A stretch of 61,122 nt of DNA from GCA-2861595 sp035525365 (GTDB lineage: Bacteria > Actinomycetota > Acidimicrobiia > Acidimicrobiales > GCA-2861595). Position 1 is the stretch's first letter. Every line of letters starts with the position of its first letter. Location: positions 1 through 61,122 of the forward strand of contig DATLEK010000126.1 in the NCBI GenBank assembly GCA_035525365.1, in the 5' to 3' direction. The position numbers were made by a program, and so were the translations under genes. Shown here in pieces: positions 1 through 6,642 of this stretch. The notes under the pieces are model-generated. The model was not told where the DNA came from and ran no database searches. It saw nothing but the letters and a program-made list of their open reading frames with translations.

Positions 1-170
1 CGAGGCGCAACCGAACCCTTTCTAGTGCCGAGTACCAGGCGGTGCCGGGACTGCTGGACCCAAAGAGAGAACCTAAATGTCACAGAGCGCTGGTATCGTT
101 TTCGGCACGGGCCCCGGCCCGCATCGGTGACTTCGGCCACCCCCCAGCCCACCAAGCAGGGAGGTGCACC

Positions 171-527
171 GTGTCGGTTACCGAGTATGAACGCCATCAG
201 ATCTTTCAGTGGTACGAAGAGGCCATGGGCAGTGAACGGGCCACCATCATGATGAACCTGGTCCCCCCCGTCGGGTGGCGCGAGGTGGCCACCCGTACCG
301 AGTTGGTCGCGCTCGGCAGCGGCCTTCGGGCCGAGATGTCGATGCTCGGGAGCGAGCTGCGGGGCGAGATGGCGGAGCTGCGGGGCGAGATCAAGGCCGG
401 CAACGCGGAGCTGCGGGGCGAGATCAAGGCCGCCACCTCGGAGGTGCTGCGGACGATGTTCTTCGGGATGGTGGCCAGCAATGCCACCCTCGTGGGCCTG
501 GTGTTCGCCGCCGTCAAGCTGGCCTGA
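171..527 (+). CDS. Small coiled-coil protein with C-terminal membrane segment
   Basis: 118-residue protein of unknown function. The GTG start is chosen because GGGAGG lies 6 nt upstream; an in-frame ATG at 42 would add a proline- and arginine-rich stretch without coding character. The middle (about residues 45-88) is a heptad-like helix with repeated LRGEIKA / LRGEMAE units, encoded by an imperfect 33-bp tandem repeat. The last 25 residues (FFGMVASNATLVGLVFAAVKLA) form one membrane helix. It is a paralogue in style of the protein at 1384-1824. The arrangement resembles DUF1640-like coiled-coil membrane proteins; I infer a tail-anchored protein and assign no function. Confidence 0.7.
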   Translation: MSVTEYERHQIFQWYEEAMGSERATIMMNLVPPVGWREVATRTELVALGSGLRAEMSMLGSELRGEMAELRGEIKAGNAELRGEIKAATSEVLRTMFFGMVASNATLVGLVFAAVKLA

Positions 528-530
528 TCG

Positions 531-1158
531 TCACCTTGTGCCAAAGGGTCGTAGCTCGGGCTTTCCGCTGACTGCGAGGCGGATTCGTATTCGATGAGGA
601 AGGGGCCCGCGCGTCGAGATTGACAGGCAGAGGGTGAGCTGGCTTTTGCCGAAGACCTCGGCCACTTCAACCGATCCGAGGTCGGAGCCGCTGCTGAGGG
701 AGATCTCAAGCGGGCCGGCTCGGTAGGAGTTTTCGCCTACCGGCTGGACCTGGGTTCGGGGCGACAGGATCAGCCGGGCGACGCTCGTGTGAGTGCCTCG
801 GCCGTCGATCCGATCGATGATCTCGACTTGGTGGTCGCTGATTCGCCAGGTGCGGCGGTGGCGGGGTGCTCCCGGGAGTCACTCGTAGCCGTCATGGGAG
901 GCGCTGACGGTGACCAGTTGGTCCGGCCCTTCGTCGGTGGCCGTCTCCAGGCGGGGCCTCGCCCGGCGGGCGGCGCGGAAGGCGCCCCACACCTCGGTCT
1001 GGTTCTCGCCGTCGATCTCCACGGTGTTGTGGGCGGCGGTGGAGCGCTCGTAGTCCCGTTGGGGACCAGGGCGATAGGTGGACGTGCCGGTGTCGACAAC
1101 GAGCCGTTGGCCGTCGACGGCCAGCTCGAAGCTGAGGCAGTCGCGGTGAGGCGCCGAG
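531..1158 (-). pseudogene. Heparinase II/III-family C-terminal fragment with in-frame stop
   Basis: Read on the minus strand, this stretch encodes the C-terminal part of a heparinase II/III-like polysaccharide lyase. Recognisable pieces are CLSFELAVDGQRLVVDTGTS, ERSTAAHNTVEIDG and TEVWGAFRAARRARP. The frame is interrupted by TGA at 879-881, in the context HDGYE-stop-LPGAPRHRRTW. Relatives read HDGYxRLPG, so a CGA to TGA change is the likely cause. After the stop the same frame continues (DHQVEIIDRIDGRGTHTSVA) to a terminal TGA at 531-533, three bases from the convergent gene. The N-terminal catalytic region is missing. It is probably a relic of the polysaccharide locus at 2006-4264, on the same strand. 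Confidence 0.6.
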
Positions 1159-1272
1159 GTAGATCACGAGGGTCTCGCCCGGCGCGGCGCCGAGGCGGGC
1201 GCGGGTGGCGGCGGTGCCGGCATCGGGTGTGGTGGGCGAGAAGCGGTCGAGGTCGGTGATGGCGGCCGGGTG
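1150..1272 (-). pseudogene. Possible glycosyltransferase (GT4-like) fragment
   Basis: A minus-strand frame reads HPAAITDLDRFSP, then ATRARLGAAPGETLVIYLG. This resembles the hinge of GT-B family 4 glycosyltransferases (PNGVDLDRFSP ... RARLGLPPxxPVVLYVG). It abuts the heparinase fragment in another frame, so the junction is a deletion or recombination scar. Too short for certainty; it is supported mainly by its neighbourhood of polysaccharide genes on the same strand. Confidence 0.35.
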
Positions 1273-1383
1273 AACCGCCCAGCCCTGTTTGACGGGTTGT
1301 CGCAGCTCGGTGCCATGATGGACCTGCTCGGAAGCGGGCCGAATCGCTTCCCTCCGTTGCATCACCGAGTTTCGGAGGCGACA

Positions 1384-1824
1384 ATGGCAATCAGTGAAAA
1401 GGCCCGCCAGGCACTTCAGGAGAAGCTTGACGAGGTTCTCGGCCCTCAGGACGCGTGGGCGTTGATGGAGGAGGTGTCGGGCCGGGACTGGGGGCAGCTC
1501 GCCACCAAGGTCGACCTGGACCATCACGCTGCTCTCACCAAGCGGGACATCGAGGGGCTCGAAGGGCGGATGGACGCACGCTTCGAGGGGCTCGAGGGAC
1601 GCATGGACGCACGCTTCGAGGCGGTCGAGGAGCGGATCGTCAGAGTCGAGGGCGTGCTCAGCGCCAAGATCGATGGCCTGGGGCACAGGCTGGAGGGGAT
1701 GCTCGGGCAGGAGCTGGGCAAGGTGTACAAGGAGCTCGCGGCCCACACCCGCACCACGGTGTTCGCCTGCATCGCCGCCGTCATGACCTCCGCCGGCGTC
1801 GCCCTCGCCTCCACCCGGCTCTGA
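1384..1824 (+). CDS. Small coiled-coil protein with C-terminal membrane segment
   Basis: 146 residues, function unknown. ATG start with GGAGG at 1374-1378. It begins MAISEKARQALQEKLDEVLG and continues into a coiled-coil with the 11-residue unit LEGRMDARFEG repeated (about residues 55-85), matching a 33-bp tandem repeat in the DNA. It ends with a hydrophobic helix (TVFACIAAVMTSAGVALAS). Same architecture as the protein at 171-527 but with different sequence. Possibly one of a family of oligomeric tail-anchored proteins; no partner or enzyme activity can be deduced. Confidence 0.7.
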   Translation: MAISEKARQALQEKLDEVLGPQDAWALMEEVSGRDWGQLATKVDLDHHAALTKRDIEGLEGRMDARFEGLEGRMDARFEAVEERIVRVEGVLSAKIDGLGHRLEGMLGQELGKVYKELAAHTRTTVFACIAAVMTSAGVALASTRL

Positions 1825-1936
1825 TCGGCGCTCGTCGGGGCTCGGGCGCCGGGTGGGGAGCCTGGACGACGTGGTGATGGCGACCGTCGATGTCGCGCTG
1901 CGCACTCACCTCGACTTTGGCATGAGTGGCAGCTAA

Positions 1937-2020
1937 GCAAGCGTCGCCACCGGGCACCCGGTGCTGTGCGTCGGTGACGACTTCACTCGAACTGACGCCG
2001 AGGTACTACCCGGGCGGTGA
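1937..2020 (+). pseudogene. VapC (PIN toxin) C-terminal remnant
   Basis: The frame reads ASVATGHPVLCVGDDFTRTD and then AEVLPGR-stop. This matches the C-terminal end of VapC toxins (AKxTGxPLLxxGDDFxRTD), including the last PIN-domain acidic residues. It is preceded directly by a TAA at 1934-1936, so the first 100 or so residues are gone. It overlaps the stop end of the convergent glycosyltransferase gene. A 27-codon open stretch just upstream (1853-1936) has no recognisable identity. Confidence 0.5.
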
Positions 2021-3007
2021 GGCGGTCTCATCGAGGGCTGAGGGGCTGAGCAGGTAGGCGGCGAGGGCGGCGGCCAGGACGGTGTCGCCGGCGGCCCTGA
2101 GGGCAAGCGAATCGGTCAGAGAGAGCGCGCCGAGGGCGCTGGTTGCGGCCATGGTGACCGCAACGGCGAGGGTGGTGCGGGTATGGGACCACCCGAGTTG
2201 GGTGAGGCGCTGGTAGGCGTGGCTTCGGTGGGGCAGGTACCAGGCCTCCTTGGTCCGTACCCGCCGCACGATGGTGGTGGCGGTATCGGCGAGGTACAGG
2301 CTCAGGGGGGCGATGACGGCTTCGGGGGGTAGGCCGGCGCGCAGGCCGACGATGACGGCGACTGCCAGCCACGCGCCGAGGAAGTAGCTGCCCACGTCGC
2401 CCAGGAAAGCCCGGGCGGTGGGGAAGTTGAACGGGGTGAAGGCGAGGGTGGCGGCGCCTATGACGAGGGCGGGGTCGGATAGGGCGGGAATGTCCTCGAT
2501 GTGGCCGATGGCCCACCAGGCGCCGGCGGCCACCAACACCTGGGCGGCGGAAATGCCGTTGATGCCGTCCATGAAGTTGAAGGCGTTGACGTAGGCCACC
2601 AGCCACAAAGCGCAGCCGGCGGCAAAGACGACCTGCCAGGCGGCGGGGCCACCGAGCCCGTCGAGCAACCAGAACAGCGAGGCGCCGGCGATCAGCAGCT
2701 GTGCCCCCAAGCGGGGGAGCGGGGCGACGCCGGCCACGTCCTCCAAAAGGCCGAGTAACCCGAAGCCGGCGGCGGCGATCAGCAGCCCGGTGCGGGCAGA
2801 GCCGTCGATGGCGGGGATGGCCACCAGGGCGACCAGGGCGCCGATGGCGGGGGCGAGGCCGAGTCCCCTGGGGGTGGGGCTCTCGTGTGAGGAGCGGTCG
2901 TTGGGGTGGTCCAGCAGCGCCCGGCGGCGAAGCAGCACCAGGATCAACGGAGCGAGCGCCAGGGTGACGGCGAAGGCGAGGCCGGCGCTGCGGGCCCCCT
3001 CGGTCAC
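2006..3007 (-). CDS. WecA/TagO-like undecaprenyl-phosphate sugar-1-phosphate transferase
   Basis: 333 residues with about ten membrane helices. Members of this family (GT4, MraY/WecA/TagO) move a HexNAc-1-phosphate from a UDP-sugar to the undecaprenyl-phosphate carrier on the inner membrane face, starting wall-polymer or O-polysaccharide synthesis. Signatures seen are NFMDGINGISAAQ with the Mg-binding Asp (about residue 147), FLGDVGSYFLGAW (about 200) and the cytoplasmic basic loop PHRSHAYQRL. The DHPNDRSSH motif near residue 35 is typical of the N-terminal loop. GTG start directly follows the TAG of the upstream dehydrogenase with no gap, so the two are co-transcribed and coupled. Confidence 0.85.
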   Translation of the reverse strand: MTEGARSAGLAFAVTLALAPLILVLLRRRALLDHPNDRSSHESPTPRGLGLAPAIGALVALVAIPAIDGSARTGLLIAAAGFGLLGLLEDVAGVAPLPRLGAQLLIAGASLFWLLDGLGGPAAWQVVFAAGCALWLVAYVNAFNFMDGINGISAAQVLVAAGAWWAIGHIEDIPALSDPALVIGAATLAFTPFNFPTARAFLGDVGSYFLGAWLAVAVIVGLRAGLPPEAVIAPLSLYLADTATTIVRRVRTKEAWYLPHRSHAYQRLTQLGWSHTRTTLAVAVTMAATSALGALSLTDSLALRAAGDTVLAAALAAYLLSPSALDETASPPG

Positions 3008-4264
3008 CTAGAGGAACTCGACGTTGTCACCGCCAGGGAGGCGGTGGCGGGTGTCGAGCACGTAGCGGGCATGGGTGGCGACGTCGTCGTAGTCGAAGGC
3101 GTCGTGGTCGGTGAGCAGGATCACCGCGTCGGCGGCGGCCAGCTCCTCGACAGCCAGCTCCACCCTCGTCACCCGCCGGTCGACATGTCCCTCCACCACG
3201 TGGGGATCGGCGGCGCGCACCTCGGCGCCCAGGCCGAGCAGGCGGTCGGCCACCACCATGGCCGGGGACTCCCGGGCGTCGCCGGTGTTGCGCTTGTAGG
3301 ACAGGCCCAGGAGGAGGATACGGCTGCCGTTGACGGCCAGCTTCTTGCGGTTGAGCGCGGCGGTGAGGCGGCGCACCACGTAGTCGGGCATGTGGTCGTT
3401 GACGTCGTTGGCCAGTTCCACGAAGCGAAAGCTCTGCCCGAGGTGGCGGCGGACCCGCCACGACAGATAGCTCGGGTCGATGGGCAGGCAGTGGCCACCC
3501 ACCCCGGGGCCAGGGGTGAAGGCCATGAAGCCGAAGGGCTTGGTGGCGGCGGCCTCGATTACCTCCCACACGTCGATGCCCAGGTCGCCGGCGAACATCG
3601 CTATCTCGTTGACCAGGGCGATGTTGACGTGGCGGAAGGTGTTCTCGAGGAGCTTGGACAACTCCGCCTCCTTGGGCGAGCTGACCGCCACGGTGGTCTC
3701 CACGATGGTGTCGTAGAAGGCCTTCACCGCTTGGAGGGACGCAGGGTCGATTCCGGAGACGACCTTGGGGGTGTTGACCAGGCCCCAGGTGGGGTTGCCG
3801 GGATCTATGCGCTCGGGGCTGTAGCCCAGGTGGAAGCCGCTGCCGGCGACGAGGCCCGATCCCTGTTCCAGGATGGGCGCCAGCAGCTCCTCGGTGGTGC
3901 CGGGGTAGGTGGTGGACTCGAGCACGACGGTGGCGCCGGCCCGGAGATGGGGGGCGAGTGTGGCCGCTGAGTCCTCGATGAACGAAAGGTCCGGGTTGCC
4001 CTCCGAGAGGGGAGTGGGGACGGTGATGACGGCGACGTCGAAGCCCTCGAGGCCGTCCTCGTCGGCGGTCGGGAGGTAGCGGCCCGAAGCCAGGGCCGCG
4101 GCCAGCTGCGCGCTCGGAATGTCCTCCACGTAGGACTCGCCGGCGGCGAGGAGCTTGATCCGCCCGTCGTCGATCTCGAAGCCGACGACCTCGTGGCCCA
4201 CCTCGACGGCTCGTATGGCGAGGGGAAGCCCCACATAGCCCTGTCCGACTACGACGACCCTCAT
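3008..4264 (-). CDS. Nucleotide-sugar dehydrogenase (UDP-glucose/GDP-mannose dehydrogenase family)
   Basis: 418 residues. Family enzymes oxidise the C6 hydroxyl of a UDP- or GDP-sugar with two NAD+ to the uronic acid used in capsule or wall polymers. The Rossmann motif VVGQGYVGLPLA is at residues 5-16, and the catalytic cysteine is Cys259 in GVGGHCLPIDPSYLSW. The C-terminal domain has LLGLSYKRNTGDARESPA. The length and the sequence around the Cys resemble WbpA/TviB-type UDP-HexNAc dehydrogenases more than UDP-glucose dehydrogenases; the substrate is not decided by sequence. Likely leaderless, with a TANNNT box 7 nt before the ATG. Confidence 0.85.
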   Translation of the reverse strand: MRVVVVGQGYVGLPLAIRAVEVGHEVVGFEIDDGRIKLLAAGESYVEDIPSAQLAAALASGRYLPTADEDGLEGFDVAVITVPTPLSEGNPDLSFIEDSAATLAPHLRAGATVVLESTTYPGTTEELLAPILEQGSGLVAGSGFHLGYSPERIDPGNPTWGLVNTPKVVSGIDPASLQAVKAFYDTIVETTVAVSSPKEAELSKLLENTFRHVNIALVNEIAMFAGDLGIDVWEVIEAAATKPFGFMAFTPGPGVGGHCLPIDPSYLSWRVRRHLGQSFRFVELANDVNDHMPDYVVRRLTAALNRKKLAVNGSRILLLGLSYKRNTGDARESPAMVVADRLLGLGAEVRAADPHVVEGHVDRRVTRVELAVEELAAADAVILLTDHDAFDYDDVATHARYVLDTRHRLPGGDNVEFL

Positions 4265-4271
4265 GGGCGCC

Positions 4272-4277
4272 AGCCTA
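4272..4277 (-). promoter_or_regulatory. Predicted -10 box, leaderless start of the nucleotide-sugar dehydrogenase
   Basis: On the minus strand TAGGCT lies 7 nt before the ATG. This fits the TANNNT actinobacterial -10 box with transcription starting at or beside the start codon. No clear -35. Confidence 0.45.
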
Positions 4278-4294
4278 GGAGTGGGCGCCGCGCA

Positions 4295-4350
4295 TCAGGA
4301 CACTATGAGGTCGACCACGTCGGGATGGACTGGCAGCCAGGCCGCGATCC
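4295..4350 (-). pseudogene. Frameshifted VapC C-terminal scrap, near-copy of 14853-14905
   Basis: Minus-strand reading gives NLDRGLAA, then after a 1-nt insertion VHPDVVDLIVS-stop. The intact VapC at 14853-15266 ends LDRGLAAVHPDVVDLVAL. A 28-bp block (4303-4330 versus 14861-14888) differs at one base. The rest of the toxin gene is absent here. Confidence 0.6.
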
Positions 4351-4386
4351 AGGTTGGACTTCAGGTTGGCCGTCTCCTGTGGGCGG

Positions 4387-4392
4387 TAGCTT
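4387..4392 (+). promoter_or_regulatory. Predicted -10 box for pepQ, leaderless
   Basis: TAGCTT followed by 6 nt and the GTG start. Same geometry as several other starts in the window. Confidence 0.4.
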
Positions 4393-4398
4393 GAACAG

Positions 4399-5505
4399 GT
4401 GAGTGCCGCCCTGCCCGTCATGGACGTGACTGGGCGGGTACATCGGCTCCGGGAGAGCCTGGGTGAGGCGGGTTGCGAGGCGCTGGTGATCACCACGCTG
4501 GCCAACATCCGCTACTTCACCGGCTTCACCGGGTCCGCTGGGCTGTTGCTCGTGCTGGCCGACGAGATGGTGCTGTGCACCGATGGGCGCTACAAGTCGC
4601 AGTCGGCCGAGCAGCTGGCTGCGGCGGGCGTGGAGGCCCGCATCGAGATCGGCAGGTTGACCGAGCAGCAGGAGGCCATGTCGGCCGCGGCCAAGGGGCT
4701 CGGGCGCATCGGGCTGGAGGCGGGAAACGTCACCTGGGCCCGCCAGCGGGCCTTCGCCGCCGACTGGTTCTCCGGCGCCGAGCTGGTGGCCACCGACGGG
4801 GTGGTGGAGGAGCTGCGGCGGGTGAAGGACGCCGGCGAGGTGGCACGCGTGCGCGAAGCGGCGCGCATCGCCGATGTGGCCCTGGCTGCAGAGAGCTCCG
4901 GCCTGGCCGGGGGGATGACCGAGGCCGAGTTCGCCATGGCCCTCGATTTCGCCATGCGGGACCTGGGCGCCGAAGGCAGCTCCTTCGAGACCATCGTGGC
5001 GTCCGGCCCCAACGGGGCCAAGCCCCACGCCCGTCCCTCGGACCGGCGCATCGAGCCAGGGGAGCTGGTGGTGGTGGACTTCGGTGCCGTCGTCGACGGC
5101 TACTGCTCGGACATGACCCGCACCCTCTGCGTGGATGCACCCGCCACACCCACGCTGGCTCGCATGGTGGAAGTGGTGGGGCGGGCACAGCGGGCCGGGG
5201 TAGCTGCGGTGCGCGCCGGGCGTCCGGCGGCGGAGGTCGACGCCGCCTGCCGGGAGGTGATCGCCGACGCCGGCTGGGCCGATGCCTTCCTGCACTCGAC
5301 GGGCCACGGAGTGGGCCTCGACATCCACGAAGCCCCCACGGTGTCGGCCACCTCCGGTGATACGTTGGCCGCCGGCAACGTCGTCACCGTGGAGCCCGGC
5401 GTCTATCTTCCCGAGCACGGCGGTGTGCGGATCGAAGACACGCTGGTGGTCACCGAGACGGGCAGCCAGACTCTCACCAACGCTCCCAAGGACCTCGTGA
5501 TCTGA
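4399..5505 (+). CDS. pepQ: M24 family Xaa-Pro peptidase
   Basis: 368-residue cytoplasmic metallopeptidase that cleaves X-Pro dipeptides or an N-terminal X-Pro bond. Residues 1-130 form the creatinase N-domain (ITTLANIRYFTGFTGSAG). The pita-bread catalytic domain supplies the metal ligands: two Asp in VDFGAVVDGYCSDMTRT, His in HSTGHGVGLDIHE, and Glu in EPGVYLPEHGGVRIED. The length fits PepQ/PepP of actinobacteria. The stop is followed after 1 nt by efp, the usual actinobacterial pairing. GTG start; dipeptidase versus aminopeptidase specificity is not resolved. Confidence 0.88.
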   Translation: MSAALPVMDVTGRVHRLRESLGEAGCEALVITTLANIRYFTGFTGSAGLLLVLADEMVLCTDGRYKSQSAEQLAAAGVEARIEIGRLTEQQEAMSAAAKGLGRIGLEAGNVTWARQRAFAADWFSGAELVATDGVVEELRRVKDAGEVARVREAARIADVALAAESSGLAGGMTEAEFAMALDFAMRDLGAEGSSFETIVASGPNGAKPHARPSDRRIEPGELVVVDFGAVVDGYCSDMTRTLCVDAPATPTLARMVEVVGRAQRAGVAAVRAGRPAAEVDAACREVIADAGWADAFLHSTGHGVGLDIHEAPTVSATSGDTLAAGNVVTVEPGVYLPEHGGVRIEDTLVVTETGSQTLTNAPKDLVI

Positions 5506-5506
5506 A

Positions 5507-6073
5507 ATGGCCGTCAGCACCAACGACCTGAAGAACGGCATGACCCTCAACCTTCCCGAGGGCCTGTTCTCCGTGGTGGAGTTCCAACACGTGAAGCCCG
5601 GCAAGGGCGGCGCCTTCGTGCGCACCAAGCTCAAGAACGTGCGCACCGGCTCGGTGATCGACCGCACCTACCGGGCCGACGAGAAGCTCGAGCACGCCGT
5701 GGTCGACAAGCGGGAGATGCAGTACCTCTACCGGGACGGCGAGCAGTACGTGTTCATGGACAACGTCACCTACGACCAGATGCACGTCGACCAGGAGACC
5801 CTCGGCGGGTCCTCGCGGTTCATCAAGGAGGGCGACTCGGCGGTTCTGCAGATGTACAACAGCGAGGTGGTGGGTGTGGACCTGCCGGCGTCGGTGGAGC
5901 TGACGGTGGCCGAGACCGAGCCCGGCCTCCAGGGCGACCGGGTCTCCGGCGCCCGCAAGCCGGCCACACTGGAGACGGGTCTGGTGGTGCAGGTGCCCCT
6001 GTTCGTGGTGGCCGGCGAGCGCATCAAGGTCGATACCCGCACCGGTGAGTACCTGACCAGAGCCGCCGGCTGA
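5507..6073 (+). CDS. efp: Elongation factor P
   Basis: 188 residues, the standard length. EF-P binds between the ribosomal P and E sites and rescues ribosomes stalled on polyproline. The N-terminal KOW domain carries HVKPGKGGAFVRTKLKN with the tip lysine (PGKGG, about residue 33). The OB domains follow, with the signature region KPATLETGLVVQVPLFVVAGERIKVDTRTGEY. No EpmA or modifying enzyme is nearby, as usual for actinobacteria. Co-transcribed with pepQ and nusB. Confidence 0.95.
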   Translation: MAVSTNDLKNGMTLNLPEGLFSVVEFQHVKPGKGGAFVRTKLKNVRTGSVIDRTYRADEKLEHAVVDKREMQYLYRDGEQYVFMDNVTYDQMHVDQETLGGSSRFIKEGDSAVLQMYNSEVVGVDLPASVELTVAETEPGLQGDRVSGARKPATLETGLVVQVPLFVVAGERIKVDTRTGEYLTRAAG

Positions 6074-6110
6074 TCCCCCGGGATCGGCAGGCCCTGGCTG
6101 GTCGGAACAG

Positions 6111-6509
6111 ATGAGCACCGGCCCCCGGCGAGAGGCGAGGGAACGGGCGCTGTCGCTGCTCTACGAAGCCGAGGCCAAGGACGTGACGGGAGCTGCCGTG
6201 CTGGCCGACCTGCCGTTGGAGGCGGAGCCGTTCGTGGCCGATCTGGTTCGAGGGGTGGGCGATCACCTCGTCCGCATCGACGAGCTGGTGGACAAGTTCG
6301 CCATCGACTGGGACGTGGAGCGCATGCCGGCCATCGACCGCAACGTGTTGAGACTGGCGATCTACGAGCTACTGGAGCGGCCCGAGATCCCGGTGGGGGC
6401 GGTGATCTCCGAGGCGGTGGAGCTGGCCAAGCGCTACTCCACCGACGACTCCGGCCGCTTCGTCAACGGCGTGCTGTCCAGCGTGGCGGCCGAGGTGCGT
6501 CCTGACTGA
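6111..6509 (+). CDS. nusB: Transcription antitermination factor NusB
   Basis: 132 residues, an all-helical RNA-binding protein. NusB with NusE (S10) binds boxA RNA and supports rRNA antitermination. Recognisable segments are RREARERALSLLYEAEAK at the start, DWDVERMPAIDRNVLRLAIYELLE and PVGAVISEAVELAKRYSTDDSGRFVNGVL. It follows efp, the conserved order. In corynebacteria and streptomycetes pyrR lies close downstream; here about 11 kb of accessory genes intervene. Confidence 0.93.
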   Translation: MSTGPRREARERALSLLYEAEAKDVTGAAVLADLPLEAEPFVADLVRGVGDHLVRIDELVDKFAIDWDVERMPAIDRNVLRLAIYELLERPEIPVGAVISEAVELAKRYSTDDSGRFVNGVLSSVAAEVRPD

Positions 6510-6642
6510 GGCGGCTGAGGCGGCTGCTGCGCCGGCGGTTGGGGAGACGCTGGGCCAGAGCCAGGGCGACCAGTCGGGGCGGGGGGCGAGCGGTGGTGTT
6601 GCCGGCCGCCGGTCCACGGGAGCCGACATCGGCCTGCTCGCC

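Noticed and set aside
770..1390. Long minus-strand open frame covering 770-1390
   Set aside because: Arg/Pro/Thr-rich shadow; the recognisable heparinase residues are in a different minus-strand phase, which is interrupted by a stop.
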